64,000 bases of DNA, from positions 1,008,501 to 1,072,500 of the forward strand of contig WPIO01000010.1 in NCBI GenBank assembly GCA_009760855.2, in the 5' to 3' direction. The DNA comes from Cristatella mucedo (Eukaryota; Bryozoa; Phylactolaemata; Cristatellidae). The position numbers and the translations under genes were made by a program. The notes below the pieces were generated by a model. The model did no database searches and was not told where the DNA came from. It saw only the letters and a program-made list of their open reading frames with translations. The stretch's first letter is position 1. The number at the start of each line of letters is the position of its first letter. Below are positions 22,364 to 34,079 of the stretch, piece by piece.

Positions 22364-22540
22364 TAATCTGTATCTGGTAGCAATCTGTGCCTGACGAATG
22401 TCACAGTGGAAGTCGAGGGTTGGGACCTTATCATCCCAGGGCTTCCAGCTGCAAAGGAAACATTTCAGAATCCGAATCTAACAAGACTGTTCGTCGTGGA
22501 TGTGTACAACAGCCACAATACGGGCTTCAACGTCTCAGGT
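22364..22540 (+). CDS. Candidate internal exon with three N-glycosylation sequons
   Basis: A plus frame runs from a stop at 22364 to a TGA overlapping a donor-like CTCAG/GTTG at about 22540. It contains NVTVEVEGWDLIIPGLP and NPNLTRLFVVDVYNSHN. Three sequons (NVT, NLT, NVS) lie within about 57 residues, as expected for an extracellular protein. A possible acceptor is TGTATCTGGTAG near 22380. No neighbouring exon or family is recognised, so this is weak. Confidence 0.2.
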
Positions 22541-22914
22541 TGAAATTCTAACTTATGCACTCTTACAGAATCAAGACATTCTGCATACAAGAATGCAATG
22601 TTGGTAAGAGCAAATTGCCTGCTTGGCTGCAATCAGTAGGCCAACTGCGATTGAGGGAGCAAATCAACTGCACGGACTATGGAGGTCAATACAAGCAGGG
22701 GAAACCCCAAGCAGTTAAAGCTGTCAAAGCATCCTAGCCACTCATTAATTGTTCAGTGCATGTAAGGCTTTCATTAGGAGATGCAAGTAAAGCCGTAGTT
22801 TTCCAAAATACAGAGCAAGCTAAAGGCGTCTGACGAGGGAAGTGAGAACAAAAATAAATTTTGTAATGACTCTTGTTCCAGCATTATTCTGCAGCTAGGC
22901 CCAACTGTTGCGAA

Positions 22915-23460
22915 AGGTAGGACTGTCACATAATGCTTTTTGCCGACCTTCACTGGTTCACAGCAAAGCAGAGTAACTCCTTCCAGCTTTCATCCTTCTA
23001 GTTAGTGTTTCTTCCTTAATTTGTTCCCCTCATCTATTGGAACAACTTCATAATCAAGCTTCCCATTGCACAATCAGCTCAACTGACTCGAGCTGGTAAG
23101 CTGTGCCTCTAACAAATTTTGAATCATCAAAATACCAAGCCTGTAATTTCAAGGCTCTTAACACCTGGATATCCTTACCCACTTGCATCACATATGCTGA
23201 CTCTATATTTAAATATATGTTAAAAACCAATCTGTTTCTTACAGTGTTTACCTTTATTCAGCATGTACATCACATACGCTGACTCTATATTTTAATAGAT
23301 GCAAAACCCTTATGTTTCTCACAGAATCGGCTTGCATGTGCTTCAGTGTGCTAAAGTTGATTACATATTTATAATACAACTGCCATGCTTTTCATAACTA
23401 TGTAAATTGTTGGAATACCATGTTTATTCTTGAAATTTGCTATTAAGAATTGATTGTCAG
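22915..23460 (+). mobile_element. Diverged L2/CR1-type LINE 3' end
   Basis: Plus-strand frames show LADLHWFTAKQ and then FKALNTWISLPTC, the diverged counterparts of the L2-A HWLxVKQ and KAWNSLP blocks, followed by a 3' UTR. A segment of about 75 bases containing CACATATGCTGACTCTATAT (23188-23207) is repeated nearly identically at 23270-23289, a local duplication. The distance from L2-A suggests a separate subfamily. Confidence 0.45.
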
Positions 23461-24194
23461 TTTTCAATCATGTTAATATTATTCTAGCACGCAAACGTAT
23501 TGCCGATAGGCATCGATAGGTTGGTCCAGGAATTCAACGATGTCACTGAACTCGAGAAAGGCAAGTCGGTCTAACAGGTCTAAATACTGAGTTGCACGAA
23601 ATGCATTAAAAACGGACAAAACGCAGAGCACAGAGCAGGCTAGTTTGACAAAAAGCAGAGGGCAGAGCAAGCTAGTTTTTGAAAGGTGACTGCTTAGAGC
23701 TAGACAAGGAATGAGGCTGCCTGTTTTGTCAACCAGCTGCTGCTTCTACCCTTCAGCTGATCCATAGCTCTGCTATCAGAAGGAAATGCACAGCAAGATC
23801 AGACAGAGAGAAGTCTGCAACATCTGGGACCTTGAAGCATGGCCAGATGTCAGTGTTTGCAGACAGCCTTTGGTCAAGTCTTTCTGAATGTTCATGGCCT
23901 AGAGTAGAACTGTATGATAGCTAATGAGTACATCAACTACCGATGCAGGCATTCCTACATTTCTTCAGCTAGCTCAAAGCCAGCATGCACAAGTGGCAGC
24001 AGCATCACAATCATAAAAAACCGATTATATAAGCACATCTTACGATCGCAAAATGGTGCTACATTTGTCAGTGAAATATAAATTGTACACAGGCATCAGA
24101 TGCAGCACAACAACTCTCTCCAAGCAATGGATCCGAGTCAACACCTAAGGCAGCTGAACATGGTTTAGAATTAATTTGGGTATGTACAGCGACT
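23461..24194. other. Anonymous region
   Basis: No supported gene or repeat. A 63-codon minus frame at 23670-23479 has no recognisable features. Confidence 0.3.
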
Positions 24195-24310
24195 CCTGTT
24201 CAAGGGTTAAGGTGCCACATTCACTACCTTGGTTTTTTGAGTTCGAATCCTGCTGAAGATAATCCAATATGCAAGCTGCAAGCAGGGTTAAATCTGCTAA
24301 GATTATTCGG
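24195..24310 (+). repeat. tRNA-like SINE head
   Basis: GTTCGAATCC (24241-24250) is a canonical B box, and GGGTTAAGGTGCCACATTC upstream (about 24204-24222) fits a degraded A box similar to S2 (AGTTAAGGTGCTCACCTCG). The acceptor-stem pairing of a real tRNA is absent. The copy runs straight into the (AT)n tract. Confidence 0.4.
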
Positions 24311-24312
24311 CT

Positions 24313-24313
24313 G

Positions 24314-24409
<96 letters not shown>

Positions 24410-24443
24410 TATATATAGATATATATATATATATATATATATC

Positions 24444-24487
<44 letters not shown>
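24313..24487. repeat. Long (AT)n microsatellite
   Basis: About 175 bases of almost pure TA dinucleotides with a few interruptions (CATCATATATATATAGAT and ATCTATATAATATA around 24402-24450). Apparent Ile-Tyr repeat frames on both strands are artefacts of the repeat. Confidence 0.95.
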
Positions 24488-24490
<3 letters not shown>

Positions 24491-24629
24491 TCTGCAAAAT
24501 AAGCCCGACCTTTGCTTTTTCTGTAGGTTAGAAGGCTTATTGCGGATCCATGGCGACATGGTCAGACTAACAGCAATTACTACTAAGCTTTAAAACTAAT
24601 TATAATAGCAATACATTTGGATATCAGCG

Positions 24630-25395
24630 AACGCAACTTCTTTCTAGGCACTTTACACATCGTGTAAAGGCAGCAAGAGCAAGTGCTTTATAGTAAAATT
24701 CACAATGTCAACACGTATAATATTGGATAGAGATAACATGCATATTTTTAATGTGTACATATTATTAGTGGTAGCAAGCACAGTGTCAGCACTCATAAGC
24801 ACACAAAGGAAAAGTCACAAGGAACTACTAAAGGCTGAGGGAATAGGTGCTTTAAATTTCTTTTTAAATGTCATCAAATGTCAGAACATTTTGTGACTTC
24901 GGTCTTGAGTGAGATGCAGACTTTGTGAGCATATCAACTGCACGCAGTCTCCAAAGGATTTGAGGTACAACTAAGCAACTGTAGTCCAAAAAGCGAGTGG
25001 TATGACGCCTAGCCTAATTAGGGAGTAACGTTGATAGGTTCGCTCAAACCAGGTAACAGAAGGGCCCAAAATAAGAGTGATAGAATCTTGACGTCGATAG
25101 GCTATTTAATGGAAAGTCAGTGCAGGTAGTGAACAAGTGGGAAAACGTGGCTACTGCTACGTTTACGAAGCACACACATATCAGCAGAGTTTTGCATCAA
25201 CTGTAAGTACGCGATTGCACAGGCCAGAAGACCTGAGAGAAGTGAGCTATAAAGGAAGAGATGGGATGTCAAGAGTGTAAGGACCAGCTTAAATGTGAGC
25301 TTCTTTTTGACGAAGTGCTGCCAACGAGAGCAGCAATTCGTGCAACATGTCGGAAATTTCGACAAATGGCCGAAACTTGACTGTGCCGTGGGCCA
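24630..25395 (-). mobile_element. 5'-truncated L2-A copy, diverged
   Basis: The minus strand reads from the RT C-terminal region (SLLSGLLACAIAYLQLMQNSA, revcomp of about 25170-25235) through the 3' UTR to a damaged hairpin near 24640. A duplication or insertion disrupts the hairpin (AGGCACTTTACACATCGTG). Confidence 0.7.
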
Positions 25396-25739
25396 ACACA
25401 CTATAACCGAGGTGAGACAAGGTGACTTAACCTTTCTAGAGCTACCTTAAGGTCTTTCGGCCGAACGCAGACCTCTTTAAAGCCCTCAGTAGCAATTTCA
25501 CAAAAAAAATTCACTGGGAAACTAGGAACAGCTGCACCTTCATTGCAGTACAGGTGTGTGTGACAAGCAGTTCAGCTCTGCCGAGACAACAGGCAGCAAC
25601 TGTTCCGTCGAGTTTTGCTGGCACAAAATAGACTTCTAAATTCATCACCACTCAAATAGCTAATCAGGAATCTTTTGGAGTCTACAGCTGCCGAACGAAT
25701 TGCCTGAGAAATCTCTTTTGATTTTATCAACCCTAAAAA

Positions 25740-26270
25740 TTTGAAACTATTTTGAACCCGCTAGATTATTGCGATTCCTGTAAGTCAGGACTGCTGGACT
25801 AGCCCATAAATCGCCTGCGACTGGGGGGATGGGAATTCAGCAACTTGCCTAGTCGGTCGTCAATCCCCGATCGCTGGTGCTCTTAAATAGCTTCTGTCTA
25901 AGGTTCTCTGGTCTAATATCAAAGTATCGCTTCGATTATAGATCGAGATCCTCTCTGCGGCCTATCGGTTGATGCATTCGGTTTCACCAGTGTGCCTATC
26001 CGACCTCCTGTTGCTCCTCTACAGTGCCCTTTCGTCCACAGAGCCAGTGAATCGGCTTCGGCTCGTCTGGCTGCACCTTGTAGTGAATAGCCAAATGCAT
26101 ATGATTGAGCTTTTACTTCTTATGCACCGAAAGTGTGGAACTTTCTTATGGCTTCTGTTGTCCCATGCAATGAAGCTGCATCAGTTAAGTGTCAGCTAAA
26201 GGCCAACCAGCTCACCACATCTGTCACCGCTACCTGTAAGCATCCTTTTATGCATGTATCTCAGGCTGTA
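25740..26270 (+). mobile_element. Diverged L2/CR1-type LINE fragment
   Basis: Broken plus frames show LDYCDS (about 25765) and INRLRLGG, then AFTSYAPKVWNFLMASVVP (about 26115-26170). These are counterparts of [10 protein letters not shown] and AFSSYAPKAWNSLP. The spacing matches L2 elements. It ends where the minus-strand LINE-B copy begins. Confidence 0.5.
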
Positions 26271-26775
26271 AATCTACAAACCCATAGATATAATGTGGAT
26301 GTTAAGCAGCAGAGTTGTCAATAGTGCTCTTAAAGCCTAAGTGGCTTTCTACAGAAAGCATGCCTGCATTCGCTTTGCGTGCTTAAAGCCTAAGTGGCTT
26401 CCTGAATACATTCGGTAGCCACAAGATTTCCTCTTGCCTAAAAAAGAGACAGTGAGAAACATAACTGAGTCGTGAGAGCAGTTGACAAAGTAAGTCGCAC
26501 GGAAATAGCAACTTAGATCAGCTAAAAAGATGTGCCATGGTTGGCAGAAGGAGAGTATAAGGCATTGTACAAGAATTGTGAAAGTGAGTTCCTCTAGGAC
26601 CTACAGAGCAAAAGCTCATGTCACCCACGGTGTTTAAGTAGAGGAATGAAAAACAATTACTCTTCGTAGAGAAGCTAAGGGTACAAGAAGGCAGAAACTG
26701 GTTCAGCAGTTCAGCTAAGTATGACTGAGCCAAGTCGTGGCTGAAATGTAGATCAGTTTCAGATCTTGCAAATAA
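26270..26775 (-). mobile_element. LINE-B copy, 5'-truncated
   Basis: The minus frame (26733-26518) reads MSFCSVGPRGTHFHNS, matching the RSFSSAGCGLWNSLP block of the 19.1 kb copy, with the shared 3' UTR at 26270-26420. A segment of about 55 bases around CTTAAAGCCTAAGTGGCTTTC (26329-26349) is repeated at 26381-26401, so the 3' UTR carries a local duplication. Confidence 0.5.
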
Positions 26776-28215
26776 CTTGTAAGATCATGTCCGTGTGTTA
26801 TAAGTGCTTACATCTGTAAGATTCAGTGTCTGTTGCTTGAGAGGACTTATACCAAACGGTTTCCGTTAGTATCTTTGCATGAGATATTGCCTACTGGTCC
26901 AAACATGATGCAATGTATCTTCGTAACCAAACGTGGTTCAAACATGTGCTTTTGCATGTTGTCTAAGCATTACTCCCTGCATGTCATTGACCCGTGGCCT
27001 ATTACTCCTCTCTCCACAAGTTTTAAAGCACCTGCATAGATACTGGGTTATATTACATCGCAATGCAAGCGAAACATTACTTTAATTCTTGCTAATGCCC
27101 TTTTTCAGCAGAAACTGCAAAAAGTGCAGTAAAAAAATAAAATATCGAATCTGTCGTATAGTTGTTAAAGAATGCCCATCTCAACAAGTGGCATTATGTA
27201 GCTCAAGCAGAATTGATATAATATTTGTTATTAACTGTGACCATGACATCACTTTAGCCTAGGTGGTTTAGGTGATTAGCCTAAGTAGTTTCAAAAAATA
27301 CTTTTACACAATTCTTGACCTGTCTGCACTTGCATATAGCTGACAAAGGCTTGCAGACAACTGTGTAAAAATGCAGGAGCCTGGCCCACGTGTCAAAGGC
27401 TTCTAGACATTGCGACTTTCCACAAGACAAACATACATAATTACAAGAGAAAAAGGTAGGCAGGTTGGGTCCTGACCTTAAAAGGTTAAATTTTGGTTTG
27501 CAGACATGAACATAGAGCCTGGACATGTCTGCTTCAGCCCCGAGTGACCAGACCCCAGCCGAGTGTGTTCAGGTGGTGTTCACCGGGTAAAATGAGCTGC
27601 AAAGCTGCCAGCAAAGCGATCTGACTGGTGGGTTCTATTCCTGCTGCAAGTAGTTCCCTACTTCCTGCTCCTTGCTGGATGACGCTCCTTGCTGGATGAC
27701 AGCATCTCTTTTAAAAGTATTAACGCGAGGCTGGTGAATCAGGAACTTAGTTATTTCTTCTTTTAAATTAAGCAAATCACGGCAGGCATGAGCTAACTAC
27801 TAAAGGCTAATGGCTGAGCAGATGCTTCAGGCAGACATGGCAGCAGTCTGGTCTTGCAGTGGCTCCTGGGTCACTAGTTGAAAGCAACACAACGAAGGTC
27901 AAGAATGACACAGTGCGACCCGTCCCCTCTAGGAAAAAGAGAGCTAAAGAACTTCTTGTGTAGATGGCTGCTCGAAGAAACGAGAGAACGTAGTTATTTC
28001 CTACTAGATCGGCATGGTTAGTTCCTATGTTGGAAGAAGCACAGCTGACAACACACATTATCTGTGCACTATTCCGCATCCTGGTGTGATGGCTGCTGGT
28101 ACGCTGGGAGATAATAAGCACAAGCAATGGGAGGCTGCTAGCTAGTTTTGCACGATGACAACACAAGAGGCACAGCATTTGGGGGCCAGCTGTAATGTTG
28201 CACTATAGAAGTCAC

Positions 28216-28216
<1 letters not shown>
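26776..28216. other. Anonymous region
   Basis: No gene could be supported. A tRNA-like stretch with TGGGTTCTATTCCTGC near 27625 may be a degraded SINE B box. TGCTCCTTGCTGGATGAC-type units are repeated twice at about 27668-27698. A 123-codon minus frame (28178-27807) begins with a hydrophobic stretch but has no family signature. Confidence 0.3.

Positions 28217-28253
<37 letters not shown>
28217..28253. repeat. (CA)n microsatellite
   Basis: About 18 uninterrupted CA units. Confidence 0.95.
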
Positions 28254-28256
<3 letters not shown>

Positions 28257-30227
28257 TGGCACGGCTGGTCATGTGATGGTAAGGTGGAAACAAACAGGCT
28301 AGTCTAGTCGTCTCTCAATATTGAAAAACAGGAGAGTACATACAGTTTTGTGACTCATACTCTCCGTTGAGAAAGAAGAAGAGCTACTCGTGTGTAGAGT
28401 GTTAAGCTAAGTGGTGCCCCTAAGCAGGCATTAAGCTAATATTACGAGCGTGCAGTGAAACAAGAGTAAAAACAGTACCGCTTAGTGTATGATTGCGGTC
28501 TATTGGATGCTTGTCTAAGCATTATATCTTGCATATCATTAACTCATGATTATTGCTTTGCTTTGTCAGAGTTGTAGAGAACCTGAATGGAGCTTTAGCT
28601 CTCTAAGAAGACAATTCAAAAGAATTAGTATTATGCTTGCAACGGCTTTCCTTAGTCAATCGTCAAAAATAAATCTTGTACATGTCTTCAAGTCCTGCTG
28701 AAGAGGAGTTGGTCGTGAACAGATTTGCTACCTCTATAAAAACTGCGTGTTCATGACTGGCTGCCTTACTCTGGAGGCTGTCATCACTTTTCACTTTCAT
28801 TTTGCAGTGAGATGAAACCTCTTGGCTACTGCATGCATACTAAAAGCGACTTACGTTTTGAGTGGGCTACGGAAAACTCCACTGCCTAACACCGACTTAG
28901 TCTTTGTGGCTTTGAGGAGATACAGGGGTAGATGCATAGGCAGTGTGAACTGCAAATCAATGCAATTAGTCCAAGTGCTGGCATAAGTTGTCGAACTTAT
29001 ATAGAGCCAGAATCAAAAAATAAAGCAAGGCACAAACCTGTCACCACCACACAATCCCAAAATTAAAGTCTGCTCAGAGAATCTGACATCGCTAGTAGCT
29101 GTAAAAAATCGGATTCAGTCACGATGATACGAAATAGGCAGCCGGTGATTAATGGTAGATTGTGGTATAATGTGGCAGCAGTTGCAACAGATAAGCCTAG
29201 CAGAAACGTTTTTCAGCTACTTTGAACATCCTATTTCGCAAGCAGAACCACTTAAGAGTAGTGAGTGACACATCTATTAAGGTTTTCGCCAGCTTATCCG
29301 TGATGTCCTTATTTAAGGAAGCAGTTTTTTAATTACAATTGTTAAGGTATGCAGAATTGACTTATAAGTTAATAGGAATTTATTTTGTTTAAAAATACAC
29401 AGATTTCGCACAGAGGCTTCAGGAGATCTGCTAGTCGAGCCCATTCGGATGACTTTTCAGTTTCTGAGCAACTTACTCTTTGCTCATATAGTAATTTGTT
29501 TTGTCGTCATTTTATTAGAGGCGACTTGCTACCATCGCAGTGCAACAGGCAGACATACGGAACGTAGCACAGAACATTTCGAAATGCTGAAAGGATGAGA
29601 TTAATCCAAGCTTAAGTACTGCTTTGTGTTAACTGGATTTAAGTAAAAGCCTAGCTAACACGATACGACTTCATTAGCAAGACGGGGAGGTATATGGTAT
29701 AGAAAGTAAGTAGCCTTGTCAGGCTAGGAGATGAACTGCAAGATGAGAGCAGCAGGCGCATGATTGAAGGTCGTTATTATGAACAACAATCAACGAAGTT
29801 TGAAGACGACTGAAAAATGACTTCTTGATGATGCAGGCTTTGATTTTGTCAATCTTACTAATGAAAAAGCTAGAAACAGCTAGAAACATACTGGCTAGAT
29901 CGGAGTAGGCGTATCTAGGTATGGGGCTAACTTGCGGTTATTGAGATGGTGGATGGTCGACGTCTGATCTCTTGGGACTATGCAGCTGTGATTGCACTAT
30001 GTTCCAACATAAACCAGTTACGGCGATCACTGTACAGGTTAGTCACTTGGGACAAAAAGAGCTACTAGCTGCCCCCATTGTTGGCTCCTCTGAATCGGAA
30101 GCCAAAGCCTAGTAATAGATGGTCCGACATCACATAGCTGCCAAGACGATATCTCAAACCCACCGAGTCGGGCGTGTGCCGATCACACACACCATCGTTC
30201 TGAGCGCCCGGCCGTTTTGAGCGCCGA
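28254..30227. other. Anonymous region
   Basis: No supported gene. Near 29130-29180, GGCAGCCGGTGATTAATGG and GTGGTATAATGTGGCAG resemble the antisense of the L2 HWLxVKQ / CHITPLL coding region, so a strongly diverged minus-strand LINE remnant is possible. Confidence 0.3.
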
Positions 30228-30960
30228 ATGATATCCATCGTTAGCTATGCACTTCTACACAATGGGAGTGAGAAGGAACTGGTTCTCCTGCAGATAGCGT
30301 GGCTATCAGTGTCTACCGCCGCAACTTCCCGGCCAGGCTCAAGTACACGGACCATAGTTGCCGTCAAGAGGCATTTTACAGCTAACCGCTGGGGATATGG
30401 ATTGGCATACTCAGACCTTCGCGACACAGCTCATTCGTTGTCAGCAGTTGCTGAAATCAAACTTAGTACAGAAGTGAAAATCAAATTGTACGGATAACAA
30501 GTAAAACAATGCAAAAGGGAAGAACTTTACCATGATCGCAGGAGAACTCCCGTCTCCCACAAGCTGCAGCCGATACGGATGACCTTCACACTGCTTCGTC
30601 TCGACCCAAACGACCCCATTGGCTGAGCCGTTGCATGGGTTGGTTACCCTGGAATAACGTGCTACCAACGTGTTGTGCGGCTTCCGCGTCCGGTCAGAAC
30701 GTGGCCGAAAACCAGGCGCTCGTAGCGGTGCTAGTCTCAGGCCGAGCGCAAGGAATACAGGTGACGCCTGAACGTTGTAGTGCGGATGGTTGCTTGCAGG
30801 TGCTGCGCCAACGAACGCAGGAACGCCGGTAGTAGCAGGAACAAGGCAGCGGCGAATAGCTCGTACCATGACAAATAAAGTCCGTATCCGTACTGCAGAC
30901 AAGTCTATTTAGCAGCAGCGGTCAGTTGTTGCCGTTCAATAGCAGCCATGGTGTACACTA
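30228..30960 (-). CDS. GC-rich, coding-like block with minus-strand splice signals
   Basis: The composition contrasts with the AT-rich flanks. A 153-codon minus frame (30902-30441) ends an exon-like stretch at ATG then GTAAAG (30531-30526). About 65 bases on, TTTGATTTCAG (acceptor, about 30467) opens an in-phase continuation (QLLTTNELCREGLS) to a stop near 30397. Upstream, an ATG in a strong context (ACCATGG, minus) lies at 30951, followed by a stop and then CTTGTCTGCAG. More than one frame of the main block reads plausibly, one with YLSWYELFAAALFLLLP, so the true frame is unclear. No family is recognised. Confidence 0.25.
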
Positions 30961-32339
30961 ACGGCTGGGAGGCCTAGATCTCACGTGAGCTCCAATGCCA
31001 ATGCCCCGAGTGTCGAATCCTAACTGCGGCCTATCTTAAGGCGGCAGCCTGTTTTTTAGAGCATCGGCAATATTGCATAATCGCATATTCATTAATATTA
31101 ACTAACCGCTATAATTCGGATGGCTTAGCTGGCACCGCCGTTACAGTAGCTCAGTGGAGGAATAGGCCACCACAAATTCACAGCCTCTCCATCCACTAAT
31201 ACAATTTCTTATATATTGCTAATGCAGTTCAAAGAATTCAGTTGCTCGTCTCCTCCTTCGCTACAGGAGCTGGGGTAGCTCCTTGCTATTCTCAGAGAAA
31301 CCGGCACGCTCTGGAAACCGGGCAAGCTGTCACTCTCCGCGCCTCAAAGCCTAAGCGAGTTTGGCCCCTCGTAGAGCTGGCAATAGACTTCATCTCCACC
31401 AACAAAGAGAATTAAAGTAGCGTGGCGGAATCAGGAGGGCACTCGGAGAAGTTAGTTGGATGAAAGTTGCGTACGGCCTTAGCTGGAAAGGAAAGGCCCT
31501 GAAATTAAAGGCAAGTACTACTGAGTATAGCGAGCGTAGAAGCAATAGCCTACACCACGAGTCTATAATTATTTTACAGCTAACTGGTGTGCTAGATGAG
31601 ACTTGATCACCGTGTGAAAGTGTAAAACACATTTGATAGAATGACACGGACTACGAAAGTCACGTCACGATAATGATGGTGGTAACTCTCAACTAATGAC
31701 TGACTCGAGGCTTTCCCTTGTGTATTAGTTCGGTATTATTGCCTCGAAGCGTAAGGATGCAAGGGACCAGCCAAGTGCAAGTGTTATCGATCGGGGATGC
31801 TTGATTAGTAAACTGGAAAAGAAGTCGGATCAAAAGCAAGGCAGAACCACCAGGTGGTTTTGAATTATGCACAGAACGGTAGATTTCTTAAGTGAACTTT
31901 AGGCCTTAAAGAAAGAAATGTTAACTCGTAATAATTTTACGAATACAAAATATCAGTTTTGCAAGTTAACAATTGACGCTACGGATTTTGAATTACAGGT
32001 TATATATTTTGCACATACCTTTAAAATTACAAATTTCCCTCAATTTTTTAATAAATACGCCATTAAGAAGGCTTAGAGTAAAGTAGTTAGGTGCTAACAA
32101 AATACATCCTGCTTTAAAAGTTGGTTCGGTGTAGCAATGCATTTGGTATTCGTAAGAGAATCATAACTTTCGCAAAAGTTTAACAGACGTGTTTGCCAAA
32201 AGTAGTTGCGAACTAGCTAATTGTTCATATAACTAGGCCCGTGCTTAATCATTTGCACCATACAGTGAAGGTTTGCTTAGTGATATTATTCTTGAAATTA
32301 GATAAACCAATGGTCTAATAAAATGTTAAAAACAGTTTT
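30961..32339. other. Anonymous AT-rich region
   Basis: No supported gene. Isolated tRNA-box-like words (TGTCGAATCC near 31014, TAGCTCAGTGG near 31147) are in the wrong order to form one promoter. Confidence 0.3.
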
Positions 32340-32640
32340 AGCAAGAGCTACAGTTGAAGAGAATATTCATCATCTATAGCACAGTGATCTCGACATCAGT
32401 AACCATAGTATTAAAAAAGTCAGGCTTCACCTTATTTCCTATCAATATAAGGTGCAGTTCTAACCGGGCTTTAAACTTGATTTATATAGTGCTCAGGAAA
32501 CCATCATCTTTATTCTTATTTTGTGTTATAGTTTTTAACTTGTGTATGTTACCGCTAACATTTGATCGTGTTTCGTTAACAGCATATGCAAAGTACCAAG
32601 AAGTAGAATAAGTTCTTTGGGGGCCCAATACAAAGTCTTT
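32340..32640 (+). mobile_element. Old L2-type 3' end
   Basis: GCAAAGTACCAAGAAGTAG, then AATAAGTTCTTTGGGGGCCC (about 32587-32625), follows the L2-A hairpin order GTAAAGCGCC...AGTTCTCTGAGGGCGC with many substitutions. The preceding sequence (ATGTTACCGCTAACATTTGATCG) matches the L2-A 3' UTR. It is among the oldest L2 remnants here. Confidence 0.45.
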
Positions 32641-33253
32641 TTATTTTAGTGCTTAGTACTGGCAGAAACGTTAGCAACGTATGAAAATAAATTTGACAGC
32701 TGGACCATGCGGCTTATGTGTAACTATACTGCACACTTCCAAGAAGCTTCTTTCTAAAGCCACCTGTCGGCCAGAAGTCGTACTACATCGGTATAAATCT
32801 TTAGCAAGTACTCCAAAACTTTGTAAGTATTATATCTCACTAAACATTCCTAAGGGATCATATCGGAAATGCTTACCAGATGTTCATTGTTTTGTAGCCT
32901 CACATATCCAAGTTAAAGTGGACCACAAATCTCGTGGCTTTTTTATATCGTTGGCGTCTCTGCATAATTTTTGATTTTATAGTATAAGCTTGAAGTTGGT
33001 TCCTTGATTTATGGTCATTGAAAGATAATTTTGCATCCATACCGACAGAACGTTCAAGATTTAAGATATTGGTGTATTTTAGAGTTCTTTTCTTCTAAAA
33101 TAAGTTTAATATTTGTCATGCTAGATAATCGGTGTCCAAGCTAAAATCCATTAAGGCTGGGGGATACTAAAAGTTCAAAATGTATTCCGGTGCGATATTG
33201 CTGCTTTTACGTGAAGCCACCACCAGCATGTTACACAACAGATCCGCCTACAG
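32641..33253. other. Anonymous region with one 97-codon frame
   Basis: The plus frame 32681-32974 is open, with no recognisable domain and no splice or poly(A) context. I cannot say whether it is real. Confidence 0.2.
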
Positions 33254-33290
33254 CAGGGGTCGGCAAACTTTTCGGACTACAAGGCCATTT
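33254..33290 (+). mobile_element. hAT-type terminal inverted repeat end
   Basis: CAGGGGTCGGCAAACTTTT at 33254-33272 has the CAGxG start and G/C-rich pattern typical of hAT transposon ends. It runs into AAGGCCATTTCATGACGGG and is cut off by L2-A sequence at about 33293. The opposite end was not found. It may be unrelated to the transposase relic at 13.9 kb. Confidence 0.4.
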
Positions 33291-33292
33291 CA

Positions 33293-34062
33293 TGACGGGC
33301 AAACCAAGTGGGATTCAGAAATTGGCAAGGCTGACGCTAAAAATGGACTCTGCAAGCATATCTCCCGTTGAATCTGCACGACATCTATGTGTCATGTTCT
33401 AAAGTGACCTTCCCTTGGCGACCACACCAGCTCCACGATCAAGTCTGCCTATTTTCAGCAACATAGTATTGCCGAAATTCGGGCTTGTTTAGATAAGGAT
33501 GCCACGTCTAAGTTGCTCGCATGCATTTGTGACATCACGTCTTGACTTCTTTAACTGACTGCTTCCTGGTCTCCCGGCCTATGCAATCAGGCGCTTACAG
33601 CTCTTGCAAAAGTCTACAGCCAGGCTTGTATGTCGTGAGCGTTGCAGTTGCCGCGTTACACCAATTCTCGCAACATGCACTGACTACAAGTCAAGCAACG
33701 TTCCGACTGCAAGCTTTTGACTCTCACTTTTGAAGTCCCTTCATTCTTTAGCCCCAGCCAACCTATTTGATCTACTTCCCCACCAGGCCAAGCACAGTAC
33801 CCCAGCTTTTCGGAATGTAACTGTTTAGCTATACCTCGTACACAAATCAAATCATTTGGAGGCCGTGCTTTTAATTTGTATGCTCCCAAAGCCTTGAACT
33901 CACTTCTGACTTCCGTCACGGCATGCTTTAGTTCGACCTCAGGTTAAAAATAAATTAAAAATGGTACTAATAACTATTACACCGTGTTTCCTTTGCTGCA
34001 AATGTAAAGCACCTAGAAAGGCATTGAATTCTCTGAGGGCGCTTTATCAAGCTCGTGATCAC
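33293..34062 (+). mobile_element. 5'-truncated L2-A copy
   Basis: It starts at GGGCAAACCAAGTGGGATTC, continues through the SARNLG-equivalent and RT C-terminal regions, and ends with the hairpin (AAAGCACCTAGAAAGGCATT...GGGCGCTTT) near 34050. Frames are broken throughout. Much of the usual 3' UTR is missing (about 33965-33990). Confidence 0.8.
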
Positions 34063-34079
34063 TATTCTTATCAAATATG

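Noticed and set aside
24145-24593. Long Ile-Tyr repeat frames on both strands
   Set aside because: Artefact of the (AT)n microsatellite.
28193-28430. Possible solo LTR starting TGTTGCACTATAG after a GGGGG tract
   Set aside because: No matching CA end, target duplication or second copy was found, and the CA microsatellite confuses the boundaries.
31010-31160. tRNA-box-like words TGTCGAATCC and TAGCTCAGTGG
   Set aside because: The B-like word precedes the A-like word, so they cannot form one internal pol III promoter.
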